A stretch of 64,000 nucleotides of DNA from the NCBI GenBank assembly GCA_051870755.1, contig JBJECE010000021.1:66892-130891 (forward strand). The letters are read 5' to 3'. Under the pieces are notes generated by a model. The model made no database searches. It saw only the letters and a list, made by a program, of their open reading frames with translations, and was not told where the DNA came from. The stretch comes from W0P28-013 sp051870755. GTDB lineage: Bacteria; Bacteroidota; Bacteroidia; Bacteroidales; Paludibacteraceae. The translations under genes were made by a program, and so were the position numbers. Below, piece after piece: positions 51,380-60,909 of this stretch (position 1 is its first letter; every line of letters begins with the position of its first letter).

Positions 51380-52597
51380 TTACATGTTGCGCACAATAAG
51401 TGTCGCATTGGTGCCGCCAAATCCGAACGAGTTCGACAAGAATGTATCGAAATGTTTTTCGATGCGTTTGTCGGGAATCAGCAGTTTTGCGCTGTCTTCG
51501 TCGGGATTTTCGAAATTGAGGTTTGCAGCAATGAAATCATTTTTCATCATCAGCATCGAGTAAATCAGTTCACTCGATCCGGCCATCCACATTTCGTGTC
51601 CGGTTTGCGATTTGGTCGATGTAACTTCCACCGTACGTTCGCCGAAAATGTTGTAGATGGCTTTTGCTTCCTGCGCGTCGCCCACATGTGTCGAGGTGGC
51701 GTGTGCATTGATATAGCCGATTTCGCGAATGTCGATGCCGGCGCGTTTGATGGCCATTTGCAGCGAGCGGCTCGGGCCTTCGACGTTCGGCGACGATATG
51801 TGGTCGCCATTCGACGAGAATCCGTAGCTCAACACTTCGGCCAAAATCGGCGCACCGCGTTTCACGGCGTGTTCATACTCTTCGATGATGACGGTTGCTG
51901 CGCCACCGCCGGGCACAAGTCCGTCGCGGTCGCGGTCGAACGGGCGACTTGCTTTGGTCGGTTCGCTCTCGCGCACCGAGAAAGCCGAAATACCATCGAA
52001 CGAGCCGATGGAGAAAGGATTAACCTCTTGTGCGCCGCCGCAGACCACCATATCCTGCAAACCGTTTTGGATGAGCAATGCGCCCAAGCCCACTGCGTGC
52101 GAACCGCTGGCACACGCGCCCGACACCGTCAGGTTGATGCCTTTCAGGCGGAAAATGCAGCCGAGGTTCATAGTTACGGTGGAGTTCATCGATTGGAATA
52201 TCGCTCCCGAACCGCACAAAGTCGTATCTTTTTTCTCGCGAATCATATCGACGGCGCGTACCGTTGGGTCGGCCGAACTATCGTTGCCATAGAGCAAACC
52301 TACTTCGTGTGCATCAAGATAGTCTTGGTCGATGCCGGCGTTGCGCAACGCCTCCACCGTAGCACAATAAGCATATTTCGCCTGTTCGGGCATAAAAGCA
52401 CGTTGCGAACGGCTCAACTCCTTTTTCAAGTCGGGGACTTCCAATTTGGCCGTCAGTGCCGAGCGGAATCCCATCTCTTTGCGGGTCGGGTCGAAAATAA
52501 TGCCCGATTTACCGTTGTAGAGCGCATCGCGCACATCGTCAAGGTTTTGACCCAAGCACGAATAGATGCCCATACCGGTAATTACTACTCTTTTCAT
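51380..52597 (-). CDS. Beta-ketoacyl-ACP synthase (FabF/aryl-polyene type)
   Basis: A 405-residue thiolase-fold condensing enzyme. The catalytic triad is complete: Cys in TVSGACASGSHAVGLG, His in INAHATSTHVGDAQE, His in SQTGHEMWMAGSSELIY. It extends acyl chains on the ACPs encoded next to it. The housekeeping FabF is not expected in a block with a TetR regulator and PepSY-like protein, so a specialised product (aryl polyene, flexirubin-like or modified lipid) is likelier. Confidence 0.9.
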   Translation of the reverse strand: MKRVVITGMGIYSCLGQNLDDVRDALYNGKSGIIFDPTRKEMGFRSALTAKLEVPDLKKELSRSQRAFMPEQAKYAYCATVEALRNAGIDQDYLDAHEVGLLYGNDSSADPTVRAVDMIREKKDTTLCGSGAIFQSMNSTVTMNLGCIFRLKGINLTVSGACASGSHAVGLGALLIQNGLQDMVVCGGAQEVNPFSIGSFDGISAFSVRESEPTKASRPFDRDRDGLVPGGGAATVIIEEYEHAVKRGAPILAEVLSYGFSSNGDHISSPNVEGPSRSLQMAIKRAGIDIREIGYINAHATSTHVGDAQEAKAIYNIFGERTVEVTSTKSQTGHEMWMAGSSELIYSMLMMKNDFIAANLNFENPDEDSAKLLIPDKRIEKHFDTFLSNSFGFGGTNATLIVRNM

Positions 52598-52637
52598 AAT
52601 TAAAAATCGTTATATATTACAAAAATAAATCAAAAAA

Positions 52638-53048
52638 TTATTTACTAATATCTGTCAGTTGGAAATCGCTGTCGAACTCCAACTCCACGTCGCCCGACAA
52701 TTCCACCTCGTAGCCGCCGGTGCGACGACTCCACTCTATTTTTTTGATTTTGTGGTCGGGGAAAGCCTTGCGGATGCGTGTCAGCATGGCTTCGGGAACA
52801 GCCGTATCGGGTATATAGCCCTCGTCTTCGGCGTCCATCTCTATCCAACGACCATTGGCCGTAAACTCCAATTTGGTAAAATCATCAAGTACGACATCGT
52901 AGCCAACTTTCGAATTGACCATCAGCACCGAGCGTTCGGGGAACGCTGTTTCGATGAACCGTACAGCTTGTTCGGGCAGCGTTTTGGCAGCAGCCACAAA
53001 CGAAACAGCCACAAACGAAACGATTAAAGTAAGTTTTTTCAAGTCCAT
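52638..53048 (-). CDS. PepSY-like (DUF2874/BLIP-fold) exported protein
   Basis: A 136-residue protein with signal peptide (MDLKKLTLIVSFVAVSFVAA). Two PepSY-like repeats follow: QAVRFIETAFPERSVLMVN with YDVVLDDFTKLEFTANG, and RIRKAFPDHKIKKIEWSRR with YEVELSGDVELEFD. Periplasmic location is likely. Its place between ketosynthase and acyltransferase genes is unexpected; it may help product handling or be a passenger. Confidence 0.8.
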   Translation of the reverse strand: MDLKKLTLIVSFVAVSFVAAAKTLPEQAVRFIETAFPERSVLMVNSKVGYDVVLDDFTKLEFTANGRWIEMDAEDEGYIPDTAVPEAMLTRIRKAFPDHKIKKIEWSRRTGGYEVELSGDVELEFDSDFQLTDISK

Positions 53049-53062
53049 TGTTGTTGATTTTA

Positions 53063-54424
53063 TTAGTGTAAAACTTTATTCAAATTAGCATACATGCGGT
53101 TGCGCAGGCTTTTGAGGGCTGTGAACTTGGCAGAACTTGCGTGTGTCAGGAAACGCCAATCGCGCACTGTGCGGCGCATCCATTTGTAGTCGTACCACGC
53201 AAACAGGGCGATGGCAGGGAACAACAACGCCCACACTACCGACTGCCACCAGTAACCGAAGCAGCAACCGGCCACCAAAATTGTAACCAACAAGAATAGC
53301 GGCACGAATACCAACACGTTCAGAATGAGCAGCAACGAATTAGTAAACATTTTGTCCGTTTTCAGGAATAATTTGGGCAGGTTGTAGCACAATATGTTCG
53401 GCCACAAAGCCACCAACCACAAAGGCAGCAAGACTATTTGTGCCAACGATTTTGCGCATGTGGCAATCACCGATGGCGCGTTGTCGAAACGGTCGTTATC
53501 CAAACGTTGTTGGTCGAGCCCTTGCTGCAAGGAGCGCGCATCGTCGAATATCTGTTGTACAAATTCCGGCTGTTCGGCTTTGGCACGTTCGATAGCCGCA
53601 AACAAATCGCGGTCGCTCTCGAGTTTATCGGGCAGATAATTTGGATTGCGGCCGTGGTTCGAGGCGTAGGTTACGCCGTAGGTATTGCGTATGGTATCGA
53701 TAGCATCGTAGTTATCCAAATCGGTGATATTGAGCATCATACCTTCGATTTGTGCGCGCACCAATTTATTGACTTCGCGCTGTGCCGTACGCGGTTTGGT
53801 TTGGTAGAGTTCGTAATACGGTTTCAGTGAAATGGGCGTGCCAAACTTCACCATAAAATCTTCTTGCAATCCGAAATAACTCGAATAGTGGTTGCAACAC
53901 GGCAGAATCAGTATATCGGTCTTGAAGTCGTTCATTTCGGCAGTTTGGAAAGCCATGCGCGTGTATCCGAACGAAAATTCGCCCAACCAGCGTTTGTCTT
54001 GATGCGTGCCTTCGGGATACATGATGAGACGTTGCCCTTTGAGCAATTCGCCGCCCGATATACGAATGGTTTCTTCGTTTTTGCCGAGCGATTCGGCGCC
54101 TTCGGTGTGCAGTCGGAATGCGGGCAGCATACCAATCCATTTGAAGAATGCGGCCAATTTTTTGTTCCAGGCGAACACATCGCCGCGTGCAATGACGTAC
54201 GGATGTGTGTCAATCTCCAAACTGAGCAGCAAGGCCAATGGGTCGTTGGCGCAATTCTGATGATTCGAAACGATGAGCACCGGCGTGCCGATGGGCGGCA
54301 CTGCCCCTTTGTTCACCGCATACATGTGTCTGTACAACAAGCGGTTGTGCAAAAAACGCACATACCGTTTGAATAAGCGGTAGCCAATACTTGGACGTAA
54401 CTCTTTGTTATTATTGTTCGACAT
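53063..54424 (-). CDS. PlsC-like acyltransferase with C-terminal membrane helices
   Basis: A 453-residue protein. The acyltransferase domain (about 35-260) has SNHQNCANDPLALLL, an H-x5-D spacing where H-x4-D is the textbook form, and MYPEGTHQDKRWLGEF. About four helices lie between 320 and 410, then a short basic tail. It would place an acyl chain, perhaps the ACP-bound product of this pathway, on a lipid acceptor at the inner membrane. Genes before and after are 12-15 bases away. Confidence 0.85.
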   Translation of the reverse strand: MSNNNNKELRPSIGYRLFKRYVRFLHNRLLYRHMYAVNKGAVPPIGTPVLIVSNHQNCANDPLALLLSLEIDTHPYVIARGDVFAWNKKLAAFFKWIGMLPAFRLHTEGAESLGKNEETIRISGGELLKGQRLIMYPEGTHQDKRWLGEFSFGYTRMAFQTAEMNDFKTDILILPCCNHYSSYFGLQEDFMVKFGTPISLKPYYELYQTKPRTAQREVNKLVRAQIEGMMLNITDLDNYDAIDTIRNTYGVTYASNHGRNPNYLPDKLESDRDLFAAIERAKAEQPEFVQQIFDDARSLQQGLDQQRLDNDRFDNAPSVIATCAKSLAQIVLLPLWLVALWPNILCYNLPKLFLKTDKMFTNSLLLILNVLVFVPLFLLVTILVAGCCFGYWWQSVVWALLFPAIALFAWYDYKWMRRTVRDWRFLTHASSAKFTALKSLRNRMYANLNKVLH

Positions 54425-54436
54425 GACGTTTTTTGG

Positions 54437-55027
54437 TTAAACTTTAATTAAATCGTACAAATATTTATAAGATGTTTCGACAAATCGGGCATCGTCCACA
54501 AAGTTGGTATTCAGCCCCGATTCGTAAGAATCTTTGATATTGACAAAAAACGATGCCACCACCTCAATGTTGATGTCGGCGCGCACTTCGCCATGCACGA
54601 TGCTGTTGCGTATGGCTTTGGCCCACAAGTCGATGGCGCGCTGGCGCAATGCTTCGATTTTTTCGCGATAACCGGTATATTTCATCAAGGCTACAAGTAG
54701 CAGCGACGAATAGTTTGACAGAACAACTTGCGGATTTTCAATCGTATGCAGATGTGCACATTTGGCGTGCAACATATCCATCCGCGACTCCACCATCCGG
54801 CTCAACAATACCGTATCGGGCATATCGAGCGTTTGCTCCATGGCTTCGACAAAATACTTATCGATGACGGCACAAAACAACGCGCTCTTGTCCTTGAAAT
54901 AGTAATACAGCGTAGCGCGACCAATGCCCAACTGCTCTTGCAAAACAGAGATGGACACGCCCGAATAACCACGCAAAAGATATTGCTCGAACGCTTTGGA
55001 AACTATATAGTCGCGATTGATTTTCAT
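54437..55027 (-). CDS. TetR-family regulator
   Basis: A 196-residue regulator. The N-terminal HTH reads IVSKAFEQYLLRGYSGVSIS with VLQEQLGIGRATLYYYFKDK, followed by an all-helical ligand domain. It is first in the minus-strand block with the acyltransferase, PepSY-like, ketosynthase, ACP and dehydratase genes. It is probably autoregulatory, sensing an acyl or lipid molecule. The -7 box lies at 55081-55088. Confidence 0.9.
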   Translation of the reverse strand: MKINRDYIVSKAFEQYLLRGYSGVSISVLQEQLGIGRATLYYYFKDKSALFCAVIDKYFVEAMEQTLDMPDTVLLSRMVESRMDMLHAKCAHLHTIENPQVVLSNYSSLLLVALMKYTGYREKIEALRQRAIDLWAKAIRNSIVHGEVRADINIEVVASFFVNIKDSYESGLNTNFVDDARFVETSYKYLYDLIKV

Positions 55028-55080
55028 CAGTTACACATGCAACGACATTGATATGCGTTTTTACATCGAATTTCGGTCTG

Positions 55081-55088
55081 CAAAGATA
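55081..55088 (-). promoter_or_regulatory. -7 promoter box of the TetR-led acyl operon
   Basis: TATCTTTG on the minus strand, 54 bases from the ATG at 55027. It would serve the whole block down to 50401. Confidence 0.65.
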
Positions 55089-55251
55089 CAACTTTTTTTC
55101 GAACGTTCATTCGATAGCGCCATTTTTTGACATACTGCCACGCACGCAAAAACCATAATTCACTCATTTACAACATAATAGTATATAAAAAAGTTATCAA
55201 CAAAAAGATAAAAAAAAGTGGTTTTATGGCGTTAATTCCACAAAAAACTTG

Positions 55252-55259
55252 TACTTTTG
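55252..55259 (+). promoter_or_regulatory. -7 promoter box of queA
   Basis: TACTTTTG, about 49 bases before the ATG at 55308. Confidence 0.6.
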
Positions 55260-55307
55260 CGCCACCAAATATCATTGCAACATCAGAAAAACAAACCAGA
55301 CCATCCG

Positions 55308-56528
55308 ATGATGACACCAAAACATATCCGTATTGCCGACTACGACTATCCGCTACCCGACGAACGCATTGCCAAATATCCGTTGGAAGAGCGCGACCAC
55401 AGCAAACTGCTCGTGTGGTGCGACGGCACCATCAACGAAGCCCACTTTTACGATGTGCCGGATTTTCTGCACAAAGGCGATTTGCTCATCTACAACAACA
55501 CGCGTGTCATTCAGGCGCGCCTGCATTTTCACAAAGAAACGGGCGCGCAAATCGAAATTTTTTGTTTGGAGCCGCAAGCGCCAAACGACTATCTGCAGGT
55601 ATTCCAAGAGACGGAATCGTGTGTTTGGAAATGCCTTGTTGGCAACCTGAAAAAATGGAAAGACGGTGCATTGGCTCAAACATTGCTGATTAAGGGCGAA
55701 TTTGTGCAAATTCAGGCTGAACGCATAGCCGCCGATGCCGGCATGACACACGACATACGTTTCAGTTGGAACAACGATAACATCACCTTTGCCGATATTT
55801 TGGAGCATTTTGGTGAGTTGCCCATTCCGCCCTATCTGAACCGCGCCACCGAAGAGAGCGACAAGACAACGTATCAAACCGTTTATTCCAAAATCGACGG
55901 TTCGGTGGCTGCACCCACGGCCGGCCTGCATTTCACCAAAGACGTGATACGCCGCCTCACTCTCAACGGCGTGCACGAGGACGAAGTAACATTACACGTC
56001 GGTGCCGGCACATTCCAGCCCGTCAAAGCCGAAGAGATTGGCGACCACGCCATGCACCGCGAAATCATATCGGTCGGCAAAGCCACCATCAACGATATTC
56101 TGAAAAATCCGGAACATGTGGTGGCCGTCGGTACGACATCGGTACGCACGTTGGAGAGCCTATATTATTTAGGGTGTCATATTCACGCCAATCCCGAGGC
56201 GCCCGACCTGACCGTTGCACAATGGGAACCATACGACAACGCTTACACGCTGACTACGGCCGAAGCGCTGCAAGCCATTGTCGATTATCTGACACGCAAG
56301 CACCTGCCTGCCATCGAGGCCGCCACGCAAATTATGATTGTGCCGGGTTTCAAATTCCGCATTGTGCGCAAAATGTTGACCAATTTTCATCAGCCCAAAA
56401 GCACGTTGCTACTGCTGATTGCCGCATTCGTAGGCAACGACCATTGGCACGACATTTACGATTATGCGCTGGCACACGATTTTCGGTTTTTGAGTTACGG
56501 CGATAGTTCACTCCTTGTACGTCAATAA
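55308..56528 (+). CDS. queA: S-adenosylmethionine:tRNA ribosyltransferase-isomerase
   Basis: A 406-residue QueA; start at 55308 or 55311 (adjacent ATGs) after a promoter. It contains DYDYPLPDERIAKYPLEERD, LLIYNNTRVIQARL, SVAAPTAGLHFTKDVIRRL and HVGAGTFQPVKAEEI, all typical. It converts preQ1-tRNA to epoxyqueuosine-tRNA. Together with tgt at 28291 it shows that the cell makes queuosine-modified tRNA. It is somewhat longer than the E. coli enzyme. Confidence 0.96.
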   Translation: MMTPKHIRIADYDYPLPDERIAKYPLEERDHSKLLVWCDGTINEAHFYDVPDFLHKGDLLIYNNTRVIQARLHFHKETGAQIEIFCLEPQAPNDYLQVFQETESCVWKCLVGNLKKWKDGALAQTLLIKGEFVQIQAERIAADAGMTHDIRFSWNNDNITFADILEHFGELPIPPYLNRATEESDKTTYQTVYSKIDGSVAAPTAGLHFTKDVIRRLTLNGVHEDEVTLHVGAGTFQPVKAEEIGDHAMHREIISVGKATINDILKNPEHVVAVGTTSVRTLESLYYLGCHIHANPEAPDLTVAQWEPYDNAYTLTTAEALQAIVDYLTRKHLPAIEAATQIMIVPGFKFRIVRKMLTNFHQPKSTLLLLIAAFVGNDHWHDIYDYALAHDFRFLSYGDSSLLVRQ

Positions 56529-56540
56529 AAGACACGCGCC

Positions 56541-57503
56541 ATGAACGTCATCGCATTTATCAAAAAATGGACATTGCCCATTGCCATGATAACCGGCGCT
56601 GTCGGTTATTTTGTGTTGGCCAAATGGCAACCGGTGGCACCGCTCAAACCCGCTATCAACGAGGCGATTGCCATACTGACGCCCACACTCATCTTTGCAC
56701 AATTACTCTTGTCGTTTTGCAAAATTGACCCGAAAACCCTCCGACCACACGGCTGGCATGCTTGGTTGCTGCTATTCCAAGCCGCGACATGCTGCATTAT
56801 GGCAGTCATGCTGTTGCTGTTGCCGCTGAATGGTGCCTATCGTGCTGTACTCGAAGGCGTTATGGTCTGTTTGATCTGTCCGACAGCCACCGCAGGCGTA
56901 GTCATCACCGGCAAATTGGGCGGCAACACATCGAGTTTGCTCACCTACACCCTTTTATCGAACATTATGGCGGCCATTTTGGTTCCAATTGTCTTTCCGT
57001 TGGTCGAGCCGCATGCCGGTCTGACGTTTATAGCGGCATTTTTCCGCATTTTAGGCAAAGTATTTCCGCTCTTGTTGGCACCATTTCTGTTAGCCCTATT
57101 GTTTAGCTATTGTCTGCCGCGTCTGCATCAAGTGCTTTTGCGTTATTCGTGGTTGGCCTTCTATTTATGGGCGGTTTCGCTCACCATTGTAACCGGACAA
57201 ACCGTGCAATCGCTCGTTACGAGCAGTGCCGATATGCTGACAGAGATACTCATTGCATTAGGCGGTTTGGCGGCTTGCGCCTTGCAGTTTTGGGTGGGCA
57301 AAAAAGTCGGCACCGTTTACGACGACCGCATCAGTGCCGGACAATCATTAGGACAGAAAAACACCATTTTGGCCATTTGGATGGCCTATTCGTATCTGAA
57401 TCCGTTGGCGTCGGTCGGCCCCGGCAGTTACGTCATCTGGCAAAATTCGTTCAATTCGTGGCAACTGTGGAAACAAGCCAAGACAACGCCACCGACGAAA
57501 TGA
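56541..57503 (+). CDS. BASS-type (bile acid:Na+ symporter-like) transporter
   Basis: A 320-residue polytopic protein with about nine or ten helices. PTLIFAQLLLSFCKIDPKTL, VCLICPTATAGVVITGKLGG and SLGQKNTILAIWMAYSYLNP follow the pattern of BASS-superfamily crossover regions. The substrate is unknown. It starts 12 bases after queA, so probably shares its transcript, and ends against the convergent MMPL gene with a shared terminator. Confidence 0.72.
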   Translation: MNVIAFIKKWTLPIAMITGAVGYFVLAKWQPVAPLKPAINEAIAILTPTLIFAQLLLSFCKIDPKTLRPHGWHAWLLLFQAATCCIMAVMLLLLPLNGAYRAVLEGVMVCLICPTATAGVVITGKLGGNTSSLLTYTLLSNIMAAILVPIVFPLVEPHAGLTFIAAFFRILGKVFPLLLAPFLLALLFSYCLPRLHQVLLRYSWLAFYLWAVSLTIVTGQTVQSLVTSSADMLTEILIALGGLAACALQFWVGKKVGTVYDDRISAGQSLGQKNTILAIWMAYSYLNPLASVGPGSYVIWQNSFNSWQLWKQAKTTPPTK

Positions 57504-57516
57504 ACATACAAAAAAC

Positions 57517-57546
57517 AAACAGGCCGAATAATTGTTCGGTCTGTTT
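57517..57546. terminator. Bidirectional terminator between the BASS-type and MMPL genes
   Basis: AAACAGGCCGAA (57517-57528) pairs with TTCGGTCTGTTT (57535-57546) with one G-U, flanked by A and T runs on both sides. Confidence 0.85.
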
Positions 57547-57554
57547 ATTGTGGA

Positions 57555-60059
57555 TCAATTCTTTGTATTGTCTTTCGTGTTTTTGAACCGCGGTTTGCGT
57601 CCAAACCGGCGCGCAAAAAATTTGCTGTTGGCCAACAAACGGAACAACCACGGTTGCAGCGTATAGGTTATCAGCACAGTAGAAGTCATGCCGATGAGCG
57701 TGCTCACCCCAACCGACCGCAAAGCCGGATGTGTGGCAAACAATAGCGATGTAACCACTACCAACAACACAAATGCCGAGAGCGAAATGGCCGTTTTGTG
57801 ATACATCAGCAAGTGTGTATCGTTACGGCGCGTATCGGCCAGCAAACCATCCATCACAAAAATGCTGTAATCGACACCGACACCGAATATAAACGAAGAG
57901 ATGACAATGTTGATCAAATTGAATTGCAAACCGCATATTCCCATCACGCCTTCAACGATATACCAACTCAAAAACATCGGCAAAAACGCCAACAGCGCTC
58001 GCGACAAACTCTTGAACGACAAGAGCAAAACCACAAACACAAACAGCGACGAAATGAGCAACACGATATTAAAATCGTCGTTGACAATGCGCACCATATC
58101 GTTGGTGTAATAAAATGGGTCGATAACAACCGTATGTGCCTCGGCAGCAATGGCATCGTTCACTTTTTGGCGTTCGGTTTCGGGCATCAACACAGAAGTG
58201 AACACCATATATTTGCCATCGGTTTCTTCCACGAAGTTGGACAACAGACTCTCGGGCAGCACGCCGGCTTCGACCAACGATGCAGGCGCATAATCGGCTT
58301 CGAGCAGCGTAAAAAACGGTTCGAACAATCCGGCAGCCAATCCATGGTGTTGAGCGGCTTTTGCCACTTTTTGGCGCACTTCCGACACACGTTGTTCGTT
58401 CCAATAGTTGTTCCAAGCATCAATGCGTTGTTGCTGTTCGGCTTCGGTGAGCAGCAGCGCCGACACATTCGAAAAACGCTTGACCACACCGACTTGTTCC
58501 AGCGAATCGCACACACGCGCTATGGCACCACTATAAGTTAAAGCCGAATCCAACGTTTCGGCCGTTGCTGCATAATACATTGATGCACAACCATTATTAT
58601 TCTTTTCGGCATACAACGCTTGCGAACGCAACACTTTCGGTTCGTTGTAACCGATGTGCTTCAAATCGCTGTCGAATGTTACCCACGTCGATGTGTAAAA
58701 GCACACAGCACACACTACCAAAATCGCGGCTATCAACCATTTGTTGCGGTCTATCGGATAACTATTGATTTTGTCGAGCACCGCAAAGGCTTTGGGCGAG
58801 TGGTCCAACTGTTTTGCCCCGAAAAAATGCGGTAAAAATATCAGTGCAAACAGCGTTGTACCAATCAACGCAAACGAAGCAAACATGCCGAAATCTTTCA
58901 ACAAATCGCTCTGCGTGAACAACAAACCTGCAAAAGCGCCAATAGTTGTCAAACAGCCAAGACACACCGGTGTCGCTTGATCTTTAAGCAGTTGAATCGG
59001 GTCGGCCACATACTTGGAATGCGTCAGCACATGCAGACAATAACTCAACGCCACACCCAACACTATCGCCCCGATGCCGATGGCCAGCAACGACATCGTG
59101 CCCTTGATCCAATACATGCACGCTAAAGCGAAAAATGCGCCATACACCACCGGCGACAGCAGCAAAAGCAGTGTCGATTTGTTTTTGAAACTCCATGCCA
59201 CGACAATGCAAATAATGATCAACGACAACCCAATCGTCAGCAACAAATCTTTCTTGATTTGGCGCGAATTGAACACGCTCTGCACCGGCGATCCGTGGAA
59301 CAAAACTTCGTAATCGGGGTTCGCTGCCGTAAATTGCTCTATCTGCGCTTCCAACATTTCGACCAAATAGGTGCCGGTCTTCGAATCGAACGACTCGAAA
59401 TTGGGCGACAAGAACGCCAAAACCACCGTCGAATCGGGTGTAAAGAAATGACGATTGATCATTTTGAAACCGCCCAAAGCATTCACAGCCGATTGACCTT
59501 CGGGCAAGAGCGCTTTGCGCAAAGCCAACGGGTCTTGCGTTACCAATTCGGCCATCGACCCATCGACATCGGCCTGCAACATACGCACATTATCAGCCAT
59601 TTGCGCATCTATAGCCTCTTGCGTCAGCAAGGCATCGAAACGACCGTAACAGGCCGTATCGACCAACGTGGGCAACTCCTGCATGGCATAATCAATGCCC
59701 ATGAACAAGACATCGTCGTCGATGCGATACAAAATATTCGCCACATAGCCCGAAGCCGTATCGCGCAGCAATAACCCTTCGACAAACGCATCGCAGGCTG
59801 CCGACAAATCGTCCGGCGACTGCACGCCATCTTTCGACACGATTTGCAGAAAAATTTTATCCTTCACCCGCAAATTGCTGAATGCCAATCCGCTCTCGGT
59901 TGCCTTGTCAGTTTGAGGCAACAATTTGGAAATATCCTCCTCGTATTGCACCTGCAAGCCAAACAGCACAAACGTCAGCGACGTCAGCGCCAAAACCAGA
60001 TACAGCGCCCATTTACGACGCGCAAAAAAGCGATAAATCGGTACAAATATTCTATCCAT
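57555..60059 (-). CDS. MMPL/RND-type lipid exporter
   Basis: An 834-residue exporter with the duplicated six-helix plus periplasmic-loop layout. The first loop (about 35-260) and second loop (about 470-640) flank helix bundles containing GIGAIVLGVALSYCLHVLTH and FIFGVGVDYSIFVMDGLLAD. These proteins move lipids or polyketide-like products across the inner membrane. It is the last gene after a thioesterase and dehydratase, the setting of exporters in aryl-polyene clusters. Confidence 0.87.
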   Translation of the reverse strand: MDRIFVPIYRFFARRKWALYLVLALTSLTFVLFGLQVQYEEDISKLLPQTDKATESGLAFSNLRVKDKIFLQIVSKDGVQSPDDLSAACDAFVEGLLLRDTASGYVANILYRIDDDVLFMGIDYAMQELPTLVDTACYGRFDALLTQEAIDAQMADNVRMLQADVDGSMAELVTQDPLALRKALLPEGQSAVNALGGFKMINRHFFTPDSTVVLAFLSPNFESFDSKTGTYLVEMLEAQIEQFTAANPDYEVLFHGSPVQSVFNSRQIKKDLLLTIGLSLIIICIVVAWSFKNKSTLLLLLSPVVYGAFFALACMYWIKGTMSLLAIGIGAIVLGVALSYCLHVLTHSKYVADPIQLLKDQATPVCLGCLTTIGAFAGLLFTQSDLLKDFGMFASFALIGTTLFALIFLPHFFGAKQLDHSPKAFAVLDKINSYPIDRNKWLIAAILVVCAVCFYTSTWVTFDSDLKHIGYNEPKVLRSQALYAEKNNNGCASMYYAATAETLDSALTYSGAIARVCDSLEQVGVVKRFSNVSALLLTEAEQQQRIDAWNNYWNEQRVSEVRQKVAKAAQHHGLAAGLFEPFFTLLEADYAPASLVEAGVLPESLLSNFVEETDGKYMVFTSVLMPETERQKVNDAIAAEAHTVVIDPFYYTNDMVRIVNDDFNIVLLISSLFVFVVLLLSFKSLSRALLAFLPMFLSWYIVEGVMGICGLQFNLINIVISSFIFGVGVDYSIFVMDGLLADTRRNDTHLLMYHKTAISLSAFVLLVVVTSLLFATHPALRSVGVSTLIGMTSTVLITYTLQPWLFRLLANSKFFARRFGRKPRFKNTKDNTKN

Positions 60060-60080
60060 AATATTCTATCGTTGAGCAAG

Positions 60081-60452
60081 TTAAGCAAACGAAGCCTCGC
60101 CTTTCAAATCCATATACACATCGACGTCGCACCCGATGGTTCCGTGCCATTTGATGCCGTTCGCCGACCTATCGACAATGCGGATGCGGACTTCGACATG
60201 AGGATGTTGCACCGGCGTTACCAACGTCGTCAGGCGGCATTGCTGAATGTAATTGAGCAACAACGGCTGCCCGACCACGCGCTCGGCACACTCTTTCAAC
60301 ATTTGTATGTTACACACGCCGGGCGACACCGGTTCGCCGGGAAAATGACCTCGATACACATCACAATCGGAATGCAACGCCACATCAAAGCGCGTGATTT
60401 CGTCGCTCTCGGATTGCTGACTTGTGATTGAATAATAATTTTTGACTAACAT
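60081..60452 (-). CDS. Hotdog dehydratase-like protein (ApeI/FabZ-like)
   Basis: A 123-residue hotdog protein with YRGHFPGEPVSPGVCNIQML. The GHFPG His is kept, but the position of the catalytic Glu of FabZ is Gln, as in some ApeI-like relatives, so activity may differ. It lies 19 bases after the thioesterase and 21 before the MMPL exporter. Confidence 0.78.
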   Translation of the reverse strand: MLVKNYYSITSQQSESDEITRFDVALHSDCDVYRGHFPGEPVSPGVCNIQMLKECAERVVGQPLLLNYIQQCRLTTLVTPVQHPHVEVRIRIVDRSANGIKWHGTIGCDVDVYMDLKGEASFA

Positions 60453-60471
60453 AAATATACAATTTCAGTGA

Positions 60472-60906
60472 TTATTTTTCTGATTTTCCTGACAATTCAT
60501 AGCGTTGTTTCCACTCTGCAAAGAACGGCGGATTTGCCGGATAAAACTCGCCTTCGCGCGTAGTGAACAGTTGCACCGTCGATGCCGTAACTATCAGTGC
60601 ATCATCGCTTTCGCGACGGATTTCGTAGTCGAACAGCAGCTTGCCGCCAATCGCCGGTTTGTAGGTAATGGTAACCAACAGCGTGTCGTCAATCGAGGCT
60701 GTCTGATGGTAGCGCAAGTGCATATCGAAAACCGGCGCCAGAAAACCATTTTCGAAAATGTGCATATAGCCCAAGCCGTATTCACGCCCGAACGCCTCGC
60801 GCGCGTCTTCCATGTAGCGCACATAGTTGCCGTGCCACACCATACGAATGGCATCGACTTCGGAAAAACGCACCTGCACCCGAATGGTTGTCGATAACGT
60901 TGCCAT
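60472..60906 (-). CDS. Acyl-CoA/ACP thioesterase of the 4HBT family
   Basis: A 144-residue hotdog thioesterase. RVRFSEVDAIRMVWHGNYVR followed by YMEDAREAFGREYG is the 4HBT/YbgC signature with the catalytic Asp. It could release acyl chains from ACP or CoA. It begins 3 bases after gcvT, so it is translated from the same transcript, an odd pairing of glycine metabolism with acyl-chain genes. Confidence 0.88.
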   Translation of the reverse strand: MATLSTTIRVQVRFSEVDAIRMVWHGNYVRYMEDAREAFGREYGLGYMHIFENGFLAPVFDMHLRYHQTASIDDTLLVTITYKPAIGGKLLFDYEIRRESDDALIVTASTVQLFTTREGEFYPANPPFFAEWKQRYELSGKSEK

Positions 60907-60909
60907 ACG

